A stretch of DNA of 54,355 nt from Discostella pseudostelligera (lineage: Eukaryota; Bacillariophyta; Thalassiosirophyceae; Thalassiosirales; Thalassiosiraceae). Positions 1-11,471 of this stretch are shown piece by piece. The notes beneath the pieces are model-generated. The model was not told the origin of the DNA. It was given only the letters and a program-made list of their open reading frames with translations, and did no database searches. The stretch spans positions 1 through 54,355 of the forward strand of contig JALLBK010000049.1 of NCBI GenBank assembly GCA_036940085.1. Direction: 5' to 3'. Each line of letters begins with the position of its first letter. Within the stretch, counting starts at the first letter, position 1. Made by a program: the position numbers and the translations under genes.

Positions 1-72
1 TCGGGAACTGCTTAATTAAAACAGGATTTTCTCAAATCCGCCCTGAATTCAAAGACGAGCCCAATGTCATTT

Positions 73-428
73 GTACTTGTACTTATTCTCGTCCCGTGTG
101 CCGCAGACGATCGTAATAGATGTACCATGTATTGTATTGTGTACGTCGTCTCGTTCCATTATGGGTGTGCCGCAGACGATCGTGTCGTATTGAATCGAAG
201 AGCTATCATAGTACCGACAGTTACTACCATACCGACGCACATCATGTGTCATGTGTACTTGTACTTATTCTCGTCCCGTGTGCCGCAGACGATCGTAATA
301 GATGTACCATGTATTGTATTGTGTACGTCGTCTCGTTCCATTATGGGTGTGCCGCAGACGATCGTGTCGTATTGAATCGAAGAGCTATCATAGTACCGAC
401 AGTTACTACCATACCGACGCACATCATG
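73..428. repeat. 182-bp tandem repeat, two copies
   Basis: Positions 73-246 are repeated almost perfectly at 255-428, a period of 182 bp. Each copy holds two GCCGCAGACGATCGT cores, about 64 bp apart. A further partial core (GGCAGACGATCGC) lies near 460. This looks like a young tandem duplication inside an older satellite-like region. Confidence 0.9.
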
Positions 429-635
429 ATGGTTCGACTGTTCCATGTTGTTTCACGCTGGCAGACGATCGCATCATCGTTGTAGCTGTAGATTGAACTT
501 GTCTCGTGCATTGAATACACATCTAGATGGTGAATGCTCCTGTCAGAGGTGAAGCATGAAGCAGACGATTTCATCTCTCTCTAATGAAAGGTATTATGGT
601 AGAGACATTCTAATTTATGTGGATCCACCTGACAC

Positions 636-780
636 AACCATCTACAGAACCGAACGGGAACCTTCAATAAATGAATGCATCGGTAGGCATCGATCTTGCA
701 GACTATGNAACCATCTACAGAACCGAACGGGAACCTTCAATAAATGAATGCATCGGTAGGCATCGATCTTGCAGACTATG
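636..780. repeat. 72-bp direct repeat separated by one N
   Basis: The 72 bases at 636-707 are repeated at 709-780, with the single ambiguous base N at 708 between them. A repeat that starts exactly at an N is what results when two overlapping contig ends are joined without merging. It is therefore probably an assembly artefact. A diverged relative of the same unit occurs at about 978-1100 (TTCAATAAAT, then ATGCATCGATCTTGCAGAC, then ATCCAGCATGAACC). Confidence 0.85.
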
Positions 781-1220
781 CAACGGCGGCTACGAATGAG
801 CCTTCTTCTTCTTGCCTCTGATGTAATCCAGTATGAACCGACTAAATTCCACGTGACGTAGACGATATCACTCTTTAGGATGAGAGGTTGAGTGAGGAAT
901 CATGGTTCGACGTTGTATGTTTCACGACGATGTTATCTGGGACACCAGACACCACCTACACACCTGAATTGCAACCCTTCAATAAATAATGAATGCATCG
1001 ATCTTGCAGACAATGCAACAGTGGTCAATTTATATCAAGAGTCTTCTTGCCTCCGATATCATCCAGCATGAACCAAAATAACATGACGCAAACATGTAAT
1101 CGGTGAACAAGATAAAAGTGGCTTTGATGTCAAGGGCGGATTTTATAAAATCCTGTTTTGTTTGATGCTGATGCCGAAGCTCTGAGGAACCAGTGCTCAA
1201 AATGTGGTGCTCGTAATACT

Positions 1221-1822
1221 TTACTCGGTGGCGGGTGCAGCGGCGGCCGCCTTCTTGGGTGCTGCCTTCTTAGTGGCCGACTTCTTGGTTGAAGTCTTTT
1301 TGGTGGCGGTTGCTTTAGCCTTCTTAGGAGCGGCCTTCTTTGCGGTGGTGGACTTCTTCGCGGTGGCATCCTTCTTCTTGGGTGCCTGATTCATCAAGAG
1401 ATTGAGTAGACCGTTTAGAAATGTAAATGCAAACGTAAAAAATGGAATGGAACGACAACATCATAGACACTTACGGCCTTCTTCTTGGGTGCAGACTTCT
1501 TCTTAGGAGCAGTCTTCTCCTTGGTCGCCGCCTTCTTCTTGGGTGCTGCCTTTTTCTTGGGAGCAGACTTCTTCTTTGGTGCGACCTTCTTCGGCTTGGC
1601 GGCGGCCTTTTTGAAGTCAGCGCTGAGCTTGTAGGAGCTCTTGACCTTGGTAAGGTCGCCATCAGCCACAGCCTTCTTCAATGCGTTCAAGAACATGGTG
1701 TTGAGCCACTTCTTGTCGGCAGGGAGGTTGGCCTGCATGTGCTTCTTGATGGCGATGGAGGAGGAGCCGTTGCGGTCCTTGAGGGCCGTGATGGCCTTGA
1801 CGATTTCTGCTTTGTACGACAT
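1221..1822 (-). CDS. Linker histone H1
   Basis: Two exons, complement(1221..1385, 1475..1822), give 170 residues. The first ~75 residues form an H15/GH5-type winged-helix globular domain (MSYKAEIVKAITALKDRNG, then IKKHMQANL, then KGxxK-like basic stretches). The rest is a Lys/Ala/Pro-rich tail built from PKKKSA/PKKKAA repeats, as in plant and algal H1. It binds linker DNA at the nucleosome entry/exit site. Exon 1 ends in frame at a GTAAGT donor. The acceptor ATCAG precedes GCACCCAAGAAG, so the tail continues with the same repeat, which supports the splice. The intron is 89 bp. The start is the first ATG before the globular domain. Confidence 0.88.
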
Positions 1823-2368
1823 GGTGATGAATGTTGATGGGAGCTGCAATGTAGATGTATATGAATGGATGTCGAGGCAGCGCGAGGTTAGCAGCGAATT
1901 CATGCAAATTCACATTGGTAATGCAAACAGCACCCGCGGCCGCGGAGGAGTACCAACGGTAACATGTAATATTGAACCACATTCGTCGTCGTCGTCGTGT
2001 CGGCACAAGGCACCAAGACCGCCGGTCGCAAAAGCAAGCAACACACGCACTCCGATACCATATCCCCTCTTCCCATTGCCCGACGATCGGTGTTGCGCGT
2101 AGGAGACAGCGTTCAATCTCATGGTCGATCGATGCAAACTCACCTGGATTGCTTTTTGTGAGCAAGTTATGTTGAGTGGATTTGGGATTTGGTTGTCGCG
2201 TCGTTCAGCCGACACACAAGGCTCGTGACTCCCATCCTGCGCCATAAATTCGGTCACGAGTTGGGATGATATTATCTATCTTTCGTCCCCATTGCGGGAG
2301 AAAAAGAGTGCTTCAAAAAGAGAGAGGGAAAAATAATATTGTTCGGTCTGTCCGCTACAATTCCCTTA
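1823..2368. other. Intergenic region upstream of histone H1
   Basis: No gene recognised. It contains the presumed H1 promoter and ends at the TTA target site of the inserted element at 2369. Open frames on both strands are low-complexity and lack family features. Confidence 0.5.
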
Positions 2369-3218
2369 GGCCGTGTTTGCAGGCAGCAAGAAATCAGAAG
2401 AAATCGATCTCACTTTCTCACTTTGACAAGTGAGATCGACGACTGTCCGTCGTCCGGCGTGCTGGATCGCACCCAGCACTCGAAATCGATCTCACCTTTG
2501 GATCCGACTTTGGATTCGGCCTCTCCTCCACCCAACAACCTGGCCGACGGCACACGGCGGCCCTACTGCTTGTCGAATAATCTAGCGGTTTCAGCAACAA
2601 TATTATCATGCCGCATGTACTACACGATAGGGGGATGGTGTCGCGGCTTGAATCTGCCGCAGAGCCGTGATGTAGCGAGAGATACCCTCCGCCGCCGTCG
2701 ACGTCGAGAGTCGCCGCGATGACGCCGCATGATTGTGCGTCACCCCCTACGTGACATTGAGAGAGACTATGAGGCATGAAACGATCATTCGATGCGGCGA
2801 GAGTAGAGGAAGATAAATGTAACATGATAATATAAGTTTAATATTGAGTAGTATCATTGTAGTTGTCGTTTGTCGTCATTGCCAACGTCCAACATCGGTC
2901 GGCGTCAATCGCCGCGTCGATTTCGATTCGATGCGTCGCAGCACCTCGATCAACAAAGCGGTAACCTTCTTCGTATATGCCCTCTCTTCATTAATATCAT
3001 CGGCGGGACCCTCTCGATTTCCAACTTCCAACTCGCTACCGAAGCTTCTTGGCTCCCCTCCACGTGGACTTCCACGTGGAGTCAAAAGTGCGAACTGCGA
3101 ACTCGCATCCGTGGCCTTCTGCCTGCAAAGGCAAAACTGCGAACGAGTTCCATTTCTCACTTTCAAAAGTGCGAAAGTGCGAAGTGAGATCGATTTTGAG
3201 CTGCCTGCAAACACGGCC
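2369..3218. mobile_element. Non-autonomous PIF/Harbinger-like transposon (MITE), 850 bp
   Basis: Left end GGCCGTGTTTGCAGGCAGC at 2369-2387 is matched perfectly by the reverse complement of 3200-3218. The similarity continues more loosely inward (A-rich spacer, then ATCGATCTCACTT). The element is flanked by TTA at 2366-2368 and TTA at 3219-3221. A three-base TWA target duplication and ends beginning GGCC/GGGC..TGTTTG are hallmarks of the PIF/Harbinger superfamily and of Tourist-like MITEs. The interior has no transposase-like protein in any frame, so it must be mobilised in trans. Subterminal CACTTT/AAAGTG repeats occur near both ends and could be transposase binding sites (inference). Confidence 0.88.
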
Positions 3219-3221
3219 TTA

Positions 3222-4028
3222 CACTAGCTCGCGGTCACCATTGCAGGAGAAAAAGAGTTCTTTCGGTATGGTCGTCGTTCCATTCTTTCTCGCCATCGCG
3301 CGGAAGAAAAATCTGCCTAAGTATCGTAGAGTTGAAGGACCAAAGGACAAAGGATGATGTCATGATGTCAGTGTAGCCCTTGCCGTAGTAATAGTGTAGC
3401 CCCCTTGCTGTCGTCTTAATTTCCTATCACTCCGCTAAAAGGAAAGAATTGAAAGCCATATCGCTTTATTGTCAGCTATTGTCAGTGCCAGTACCAGCGC
3501 TTGTTGACTTTATTTTCCTCCCCCTTCCTAAAGGAAAGAATCGAAAGCCGCAGCGCGCAGCGTCCAAGAGATAAAGGGCGACAATGGACACACACTCGCG
3601 GTTGATAACGAGGCCTCTTATCGGATATCTTACCTTCGGCGAGCCAAAATTTGGAAAGAGAAGAGATATCGTAGAGCTATTGTGTTGTGAGAAGTGGTGG
3701 GATGCAACCGCAACAGCATGAACAATGATGTGCCGTCAACATTCGTCGTGGTGCAACAGCAGCCTCCACAGAGACTTGAAATATTCGATAATTTCTACTG
3801 AAATTTTCGATATGGTCGTGTCCAAGATCATACTGACTATATGGTGCAATCTCAGTTGATGGTAGAGATAATGATGATGAACCGCCAGCGCCAGCAGTCG
3901 ATTGATGCAAATGTGGTTCAGAATACAGACTATCCACCATCGTCACATAATTCTGAATGTCACAGCATTAGCTTCATCCTCACATCACAAATTAGAGATT
4001 GCCACTATCACCGCATCTTCCACCAACA
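3222..4028. other. Intergenic region, no gene seen
   Basis: No convincing gene. A short imperfect direct repeat (CTAAAAGGAAAGAAT.GAAAGCC) occurs near 3435 and 3528. The sequence ATTGCAGGAGAAAAAGAGT at about 3239 resembles ATTGCGGGAGAAAAAGAGT at about 2291, on the other side of the MITE. The last part is presumably the promoter of the protease gene. Confidence 0.5.
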
Positions 4029-5000
4029 ATGAAAACCCATCATCTTCTCAAAGTGCCCCTCCTCGCATCGGCACTCAATAACTACGCTCCAGTCTACGCC
4101 CGAGGAGGAGAAGATGGTGTCGCAGAAACGATATGCGGTCCAAACGATGATCGTGTGCGATCCTTCGATGTCCGGCAGGGTCGACTTCAACCAATTGGGT
4201 GCACAGCATGGCTAATCAGTGAGAATGTATTCCTCACTGCTGGACATTGTGCGGCAGGCCAGGATTCGCGGGTGCATTTTACGTCTGGCGCCGAAGATGC
4301 CCCCCTTGAAGATCAATATGCAGTGGACCTTCCTTCGTACAAATCCGTTTTAGTACCCACCGAAGAAGGGTTGATTGACTGGGCTGCCGGACGCTTGCGT
4401 CGCAATCCTCTCACAGGCAAGTGGCCTGGGGCTGCACAGACTCAAAAGTGTGGAGCACAGGGCTGCGGGTGGTACAGCCTGGGCCCGGTGCCCTCGCAAG
4501 TTTCGGAGAATGACATCACCATTATTGGATATGGTGAAATAGAAGGAAGAGTCTTTCCCCAGACGATACACACGGGCCCATTGGTGAATATCAATAAATA
4601 TGAACTACACTATCGTACAGATTCCACGGTAAGAATGATCAATTGTTCCGTTGCCTTCATTTTTCATTTCGGGCCCCACGTCGACTACATAAACCGAATC
4701 TCATGGTACTACAATACTTTCGATTAATACTTGCAGGGTGGAAATTCTGGAGGCCCCGTCCTGCATTTCCAAACGGGAAACGCCATTGGAATCCACTCAA
4801 GCGGCGGTTGTACTGAAACGGGGGGGAGAAACGTGGGAACTAGGATTGATGCTCCTGGTTTAATGGAATACATTTCAGTTTTGATCAACACATCATCTCC
4901 TACGGGAAAGCCGACGATATCGAAGCCACCAACAACAGCCAAGCCGACGTCAAAAAGACTAACTCGGGGGCCTACAGATAAGCCAACACCTACAATGTAA
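4029..5000 (+). CDS. Secreted trypsin/V8-like serine protease
   Basis: Exons 4029..4628 and 4737..5000 (intron 108 bp, GTAAGA..TTGCAG) give 287 residues. A likely signal peptide covers about residues 1-24. The catalytic His is H73 in LTAGHC and the nucleophile is S204 in GGNSGGPV. The Asp is probably in LIDWAAGRL (eye alignment to S1B glutamyl-endopeptidase-like enzymes). The splice places GGNSGGPV directly after exon 1 in frame. The C-terminal ~33 residues form a Lys/Pro/Thr-rich tail (GKPTISKPP, AKPTSK, DKPTPT), probably an O-glycosylated or wall-associated linker. The product is likely an extracellular or endomembrane endopeptidase; its substrate is unknown. Confidence 0.82.
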
Positions 5001-5323
5001 TGTTGTCACATGGAGCAGTGGTGGTCGTGTATCGGAATTTTTGAACCGCGTCTTATCATAACTGAGTATGTGTCTCCGTCCCTCCCCAGAGAAATTGAGT
5101 GGTAGTTTGTAGCAGGGAAAAAATATATGTTAGTAGTTGTTCAATGTTCTTAGCTCTGTTGAATTGGGGGGATACAGCCCCCGTATCATAGTGATTCGCA
5201 TGCGTCATTTGCTGCATAATTGGAAAAGAATTGCTCTTTCTCTCTCAACGTCACGACCAGATCAAAGAAACATCTGCTCCTAGCATTCTTCTATTAGTAG
5301 ATACTTCATGGATCACATTAATA
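5001..5323. other. Convergent intergenic region
   Basis: This lies between the stop codons of the protease (+) and the RIC1-like gene (-). It is presumably 3' UTR and polyadenylation sequence of both. Nothing else is seen. Confidence 0.5.
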
Positions 5324-8300
5324 TCAATGACTTAATTCTGTGCCGAGTTTTGCAGCATACAATGAATAGATGCTGCTTACGGTTGAGGTCTCAGCAAAAT
5401 CAATAAGTTCACCAATTCGTCCAGATAGATGGCCGGAAACAATACCAACCAATATCAGGGTTGGTCGACACAGCTTGACATCCAGACATGTATCATTCCG
5501 AAGAAGTATCATTAGGACAAGGTTGAACACACTATTCAGTGCTTGGGAATGAATTTGTTGGCGACATCTCGATGTTATCCCCTCCAAGAGGCTGGCAACA
5601 ATTGTACAATAATCATCATCACTCACATCGTTAGGAGGTGGGTATGCAACAATGAAGTCCTTAATCGTGAGCACTCGCGATATAGCCTTTGCATTTGCCG
5701 TGCCAGCAGAGGTAATAGCTCTCGTTTCTCTATCTCCTTGAAGGAGATGAGCGACCAAGCTCACGGCTTTCCAGCCATAGCTAAGCATGTCGTGGTCACA
5801 ATCACCAGATACAATCTCGTGGTCGATGAAAAGGCACACTGCACCCGCGACGCTTGTACATGGTACACTATTGTATATTGACGCATCTTTGCCATGGCTC
5901 GTTATCGATGACTCTCCCAATCCAGAAAGTATAAATGAAGACGCCGCCTCGTGTATTGCATCCTCTTCCTGCGAAAGGTCATTGATTGGGGACCCCGACG
6001 AAGCCAAGAGCCTCCTTGTCACTCTCTGAAAGATTCCAATCGGCGACTTCTGCTTCGGTGTTTGGCAACGAGACAGATAGCTCTCTTCGAAGCTTTCGTC
6101 CGAGCATGTGTCGGATGTATCATCTGCACGGTCTGAAGCCGCACTGCCAAACTCATCAGTAACATCATCGATATTTGTTTCTGTTGATGAGCTTACTATT
6201 GAAAACGGACTCGAGTCAAAAATGCTTTCGTCTTCCTCGGACTGGGAAGCACAATCAAAACCATCCTCTTCTTCTTCATGCAAATTCCCACTCTCAATTG
6301 CATCCTCCAGCTTTACGCCAAACCAAAACAGTTGGTGAAGAAATGTTTCGTCTTCAACCGACGTCTTGGCAGAATTCGAGAAGCATGACCGGAAGCTCTC
6401 ATCGATCTTGATAAGGCAGTGATAAACTAGCTTGGTCACGCTTCGTTGTGATCCTTTGTGGCAGGAAAACAGAGGCAGAGCAGACAAGGCTGATAACAGC
6501 GAGCCGTGTTCACAAGAGAGCGTGAAAAGATCTTCAGCTGTTGCTGCAGGTGATTCTGCCGGGAGTGGAAATATGAGATTGAATTGATGCGGCTCCAATT
6601 GCCTTCCGATCGACAGGAAGAAAGCAGCGAATCCCAAGTCATCATATATCATTCTGGCAGCAGAGACAATTTCAACCAACATTGCTTTGCCTACTTCCCA
6701 TCTCTTCACGTCAGGGATTACGTCGATTCCATTGTAATCTAGTATTTCTCTTCTATGAAAACGATGATTTCTAACCTTGGAATCGTTCAATAGCTCAATA
6801 ACTTTGAAAGTTATTATCCGCAATGCAGATGCACATGACCCGATACTACGCACTTGGCGCAATGTAGAAATAATGACATCCTTCGCAAGATCCCGATGCT
6901 CAGCATTTCGACGCTCTGGAGAACCTTTATCTGGATGATTCAACAATTGCCAATCACAATCATCCCCACGCGATGTTTCTAATGACAATGTCAGAAACGA
7001 AAGAAAAAGGAAGGGGGTAAATTGAGGAGGCGCAACAATGCAGTTGCTGACATGGAAGGATGTCATGACCACTGGATTAGAAGGAGTGGGCTTCTTTCTG
7101 CACCTTTGCCCAGCGTAGAGTGTGAAACCAAACGACAGTGGAACAAATGAACCTAGTGCCACTTCACGCTCACTCGTTGCTGCTCCATTCATCCACAAAG
7201 ACGAACAGCCAAGGTAACAGAATTCGCCAAAGATGGGATGCTTTTCTATTCCGAGAAGGATTTCTGAGGACGATTCTTCCGGCGAAGCAATGTTAGGAGT
7301 AGCAGCGTTTCTACAAGGAACTGACCAGCAGTATACCTCGCCGTCGTTTTGAGCAATGTTCCAGGCAATCCGTGAACCGTGACGACTTGAACTTGAGCCT
7401 GCCATCCAATAAGCTACCAGCAATAGGTGGCGACCATCGTGGGCTCGACCAAAGAGCGATGGTCGGTACAAACTACTTCCCTCTTGTCGAACGCTAAGAG
7501 CAACTAGCCCATGATACATTGTCATTATTCCAATCACCGCAATATCGTTATGCGAATCTTATTGCGGCGGATCACACGCAATAAAATTAGGTCTTGATAT
7601 CAAATATCAAAGTAATTTAGAACTTTAATCTTACCTGAATCGTCAACGTCTATGTCCAAGTTAAATAGAAAGGACCCTCCAGCAAGAAATATCCCAGTTC
7701 CAACTTCAGAAGCCGGGACATCAGGACTGCCCAGTTCCATCGGTATTGTGCCATGTGATATGCATTTATTCAATACTCGCTCTTGTTTTCCCTGTGGCAA
7801 AATTACCTGCAATTGAAAAAGAGCATAGTTGATACAGCAAGAAGCTGGCTCATCATGAGAAACATTAGCCAGGAGCAAAAGAGCTCTGTTCGATGACTCG
7901 GATCGACTGCTGGGTATTTTATCGGCAGGATCTTTTATTAGTGACATTGACTGCACACGAAACCGAGGTGGCAACGCCACCCCGTATTCACAGGCTTCGA
8001 CACTGCCGTCTGATTCCTTATTGATTGATCCTTTCAGTAGTTGGCTTTCTCCGAAGCCAATACTGAGGTGGTGGGTTACTGGATGAGCAAAGCGTCTCAT
8101 GTCGAAAAATCAGCGGTAAATATCTCGGACTTACCCTTTTCGCGACGACCAGCACACCAACCGAAGGGAGTCATTAAGCTTGTATTGTACAACAGCTAGA
8201 AGAAAATCTTGATTATCGCACTCCCACCAAATCATGCTGAGGACTCGAAACCGATGCTCATCATTTATATTGCTAAACAACTTCCATCGGGGAGACTGGG

Positions 8301-11072
8301 ACGTCGACCCAAATCTCCCAAATTCATGCTGTTGCGTCCGAGATAAATCCAGTAAGCACAAGCCACGAGATGCAGCAACGGCAATCGATCGCCCGTAATC
8401 TTTCCCTAGAGCAGCGATCTGGCAAGGTCCATTTGAAGCGATATATGTGGGTGGTACGCGGGATTCTGCCCATTCGAGAGAGATGTCCATAGAATTCGTT
8501 GGCTGTCATGAGTCAGAAGACGATGTATAACGTGATTAGTCAATGAGTGAGTGTGAGTGTTGACAGTCCACAGTAGATAACTCACCCTGTAAAGCCTAGG
8601 AAATGTAATTGAATCGCGATGAAGTAGTAGAGCCGATGGTTCGTTCACGCTCAGATACTCCTCAGTAACAAGTCTATTTTGGGGCGACAATGCGCTCAAG
8701 CAAAAGATATTCTTACAAGCCCGACGCACGCCATTGCGAAGTGTCTGCTCATAGACATGCACTACGCACAACCCGTACTGGTCATCAGCTCCAAGCTGAA
8801 ACCAAGAGGAGAGCGAAGGCAACACGTGCATGGCATCATTAGCTTGCTGACAACAAAGGCGGTAGGAATTGGAGCAAGCCAATGTCAATCCTGGAACATT
8901 ACGCTTCCAATCCCAGATTAAACAGAATGGCCGGATACTTTTAGTGTTGGAGTCAGATGTACAAGTCACCTCTTGAGATCCAAGCGCCAAGCAATCAATG
9001 AAGCGGTGATACATAATTGACATGCCTCGAGTGCAGTCAGAAAACCCGGGTCGTTCCTTCGAATTCATAGAAGTGGTAACTTGTGAAAGTGAGAATGTAT
9101 CATGGATGAACTCGTTTAAACTGTCTCCACGAGGCATCTTCAATACCGAAATTAGGGCAATGCTGGCATCAGTATTCGATGAAATTTTCCATGCACATTC
9201 ATTTCGAATGTCTTGGTTAATGCGCGTGACTTCAGCAACAGACCATACTTGAGCCACTACCATTTCCGACTGCGAACCACTCATGGTGTCACTTAATTCG
9301 TCATCGTCCAAAAATGGAGACCGCGTCAGGAGAACAAGAATACATGGGTTGATCCATTTTGCACGGATGTAGCGCAAATGTGATAATGATGCATCTAAAC
9401 ATGCCATGCAAGCGCGATATGTAGCCATAGGATGAACTCTCATGTCAAGTCCACTGCACTTCGTACCATTGCTTTTGTTTCCACGGACACGATGAGGATT
9501 CTTAGATGAGTCGTCCTCATACTTCTTATTTTTGTCTAGAAGCAAACCACCATGATGATCTGATATCGGAACGAAGGAAGTGGTGTAAATATTCACACTT
9601 CCGTCTCTAAACACAGCGGCAATACGCCCCTTGGACATCGATCCTTGTTCTTCACCATATATATCAAGTGGTTTCCAGTGCGTCGGTGTGCATTGAGAGA
9701 GATGAACAATTGGATTAAACCCACACTCTGAATGCTGCGATTTTCGATTTCGTTCAGCGTTGATACTATTCAGCTCTCTTGGGTGGGCTCGTGTTCTATC
9801 GTTGTGATCCTCAGTAACCAGTTCAACCGAACAAACTCTCACCATAGAGAAATCTACAATGAGAAGTCTTCCATCAACTGTCCCTGTTAACAGAAACGAT
9901 CCCGCCAAGGATGATTCACCACGATAATGATCACCGGGAACATTGCACATACAGGTAGCACACTGCAGTGGACTAGCGTTACCGTTCTCACGTGACAGTT
10001 TGCGTCGATTGGATATTTCATTGTTTTGTGTTTCTGACTCAACAACATGGTGCTCATTCAGTGGTCGAAGATCACGAACTATCTTTGGACCGTGAGCAAC
10101 GAATGACGTAGTATTCACCCCTGACGATGGCATTGTTGGAGCAGACGATTCGTGTTGCAATGTCACGCCACTCATGTCTATGTTCTCCATCGACTTGGTA
10201 CTGGAAATATTGGTACTTTCTAATCCACCTCTATTTCTATCTTTGTCGATGGTGTTATCCAAAATATAATCGGGTAATTTGGGCAAATTGTAGTTCCTTT
10301 GCTGTCGTTGGGATGGAAGCGTCTTTGCTTGAATGCGAAATATCACGATGGTAGAAGTTGGAGTATTATTCCTGTGATGTCCATGTTCTAATGTCGATAA
10401 CAATTCATATCCGCTTGGCAAGGGAACGAGACACGCCAAATGCTTTCTATTCGATGAAAATTCGATTGACGGATTGGGTACGAAGGGTGTTGTATTGTTT
10501 TGCATCTCCTGTCTGCTTCGTTTTCGCATCATCCCCAGCGGAACACTACTCTTGGTTTCTCTATTGGACATGGCATCTGCGTTGGATGTAAAAGGGGCGG
10601 TGATGGGTGTTATCTGGACACGGAGCTCTGCAATCACATTGAACTGAACGTCTGTACGATCTTGCTGTTCTAATGGGCTCAGGTGACTATGCTGCCCCCC
10701 CCATTCGTTAATGTTTGCAAAGTTGCTACTACTCGATGGTATTGCGTCCCCATCGTCCAGTAGCGCCCTCCTCTCGTCATCTGAATCTGATCTCCCACCT
10801 CTGGAAAAATCACCAATGTAATTATCGATTGGGAGGAAAAGGTAACTAATGAACATGGTGGCGTTCAGTGTTTCGTCGCAATTTGTCCCCATTGCCATTA
10901 TCACATTCTGCAACTGCTGTTGTTGTTGTCGCACCTCACTCCCATTGCCACTTTGTGCTCCATCAGCTTCTTCATCATTTGAGTGATCCCGTAAATTTAT
11001 ATTTATATTTATACGAGGAAAAGGCCGAGATGAAGAGTGGTGAGGACCCGTGCCCACGACGATTGGGAACAT
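5324..11072 (-). CDS. RIC1-like protein (RAB6 GEF subunit homologue)
   Basis: Four exons, complement(5324..7557, 7635..8095, 8135..8502, 8586..11072), give about 1849 residues. In animals and yeast RIC1 pairs with RGP1 as the exchange factor for RAB6/Ypt6 at the Golgi. Recognition rests on exon 2: VPPTYIASNGPCQIAALG, then GRSIAVAASRGLCLLDLS, then PRWKLFSNINDE and MIWWECDNQDFLLAVVQY. This follows the RIC1 block 'TYLESNWPI..A..G.NIAV.G..G......WKLFGN....V.....WW'. Upstream, GRIAAVFRDGSVNIYTTSF is propeller-like. The C-terminal helical part contains EDLFTLSCEHGSLLSALSAL, like the RIC1 SPxSLFEECLQxG segment. The N-terminal ~200 residues are low-complexity, and both the start (first ATG in frame) and a possible hidden N-terminal intron are uncertain. 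One intron is only 39 bp. Confidence 0.72.
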
Positions 11073-11471
11073 GCTGCTCTGCAATGAAATATTGATTTGG
11101 AGTAATAACTGGGCCTCGACGACGCCGACGCCGACGGGTTTTGGTTTTGTTTTCCCTCGATCTCGCCGCAAGAGGAAATGAAAGAGTTAGTTGCTATCTC
11201 TACGCTCTTGATGGATCTCTACCCAGCTCGAGAGAGGGTGTCACTCTGAGCGTGCCGCAGCTGTTTGCCATCCCTATGGTGGGTGACCGTAGGACGGAGG
11301 ATGGAGGTCATGGTCAATGCAATGGCAATGATCAAGTCAACCACGCCACGTGGAGTGTTCTTGTCGTAACTTTCTTCTTCTTCCCGCCATGTTCGCTGAC
11401 ACAAAGCGCGCTAAAGATTTGGCGGGAACAAGAATACCCAGCATTCACTCATCACTCTACGATACCTCGCC
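11073..11471. promoter_or_regulatory. Bidirectional promoter region with E2F-like and G-box sites
   Basis: This lies between the divergent RIC1-like and formiminotransferase-like genes. TTCCCGCCA at 11381-11389 and TTTGGCGGGAA at 11418-11428 form an inverted pair of E2F/DP-type motifs (family consensus TTTSSCGC/GCGGGAA). A CCACGTGG G-box lies near 11346. Motif identity is read directly; function is inferred. Confidence 0.5.

Larger units (their letters stand above)
18..1159. repeat. Degenerate repeat region bounded by imperfect inverted ends
   Basis: The stretch 18-44 (starting AAAACAGGATTTT) reappears reverse-complemented at 1133-1159 with about three mismatches. Between the arms lie a 182-bp tandem repeat, a 72-bp duplication around an N and older diverged repeats, but no convincing coding sequence. 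The short reading frames here consist of repeat translation. The inverted arms could be the ends of a degraded transposon about 1.14 kb long, or chance short hairpin sequences, since each arm is itself partly palindromic (ATTTT..AAAT). No target-site duplication was recognised. Confidence 0.45.

Noticed and set aside
64..485. Overlapping open frames of 60-120 codons on both strands
   Set aside because: They are translations of the 182-bp tandem repeat; no start context, no domain, and both strands are equally open.
1442..1837. Leu-rich open frame on the plus strand opposite histone H1
   Set aside because: It is the antisense shadow of Lys/Ala-rich codons; the minus strand gives a clear H1.
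2339..3357. Several open frames inside and around 2339-3357
   Set aside because: They lie inside the MITE or cross its ends and show no transposase or other motif.
3677..3946. 89-codon minus-strand frame before the protease
   Set aside because: Low-complexity, no family resemblance, and it overlaps the protease promoter.
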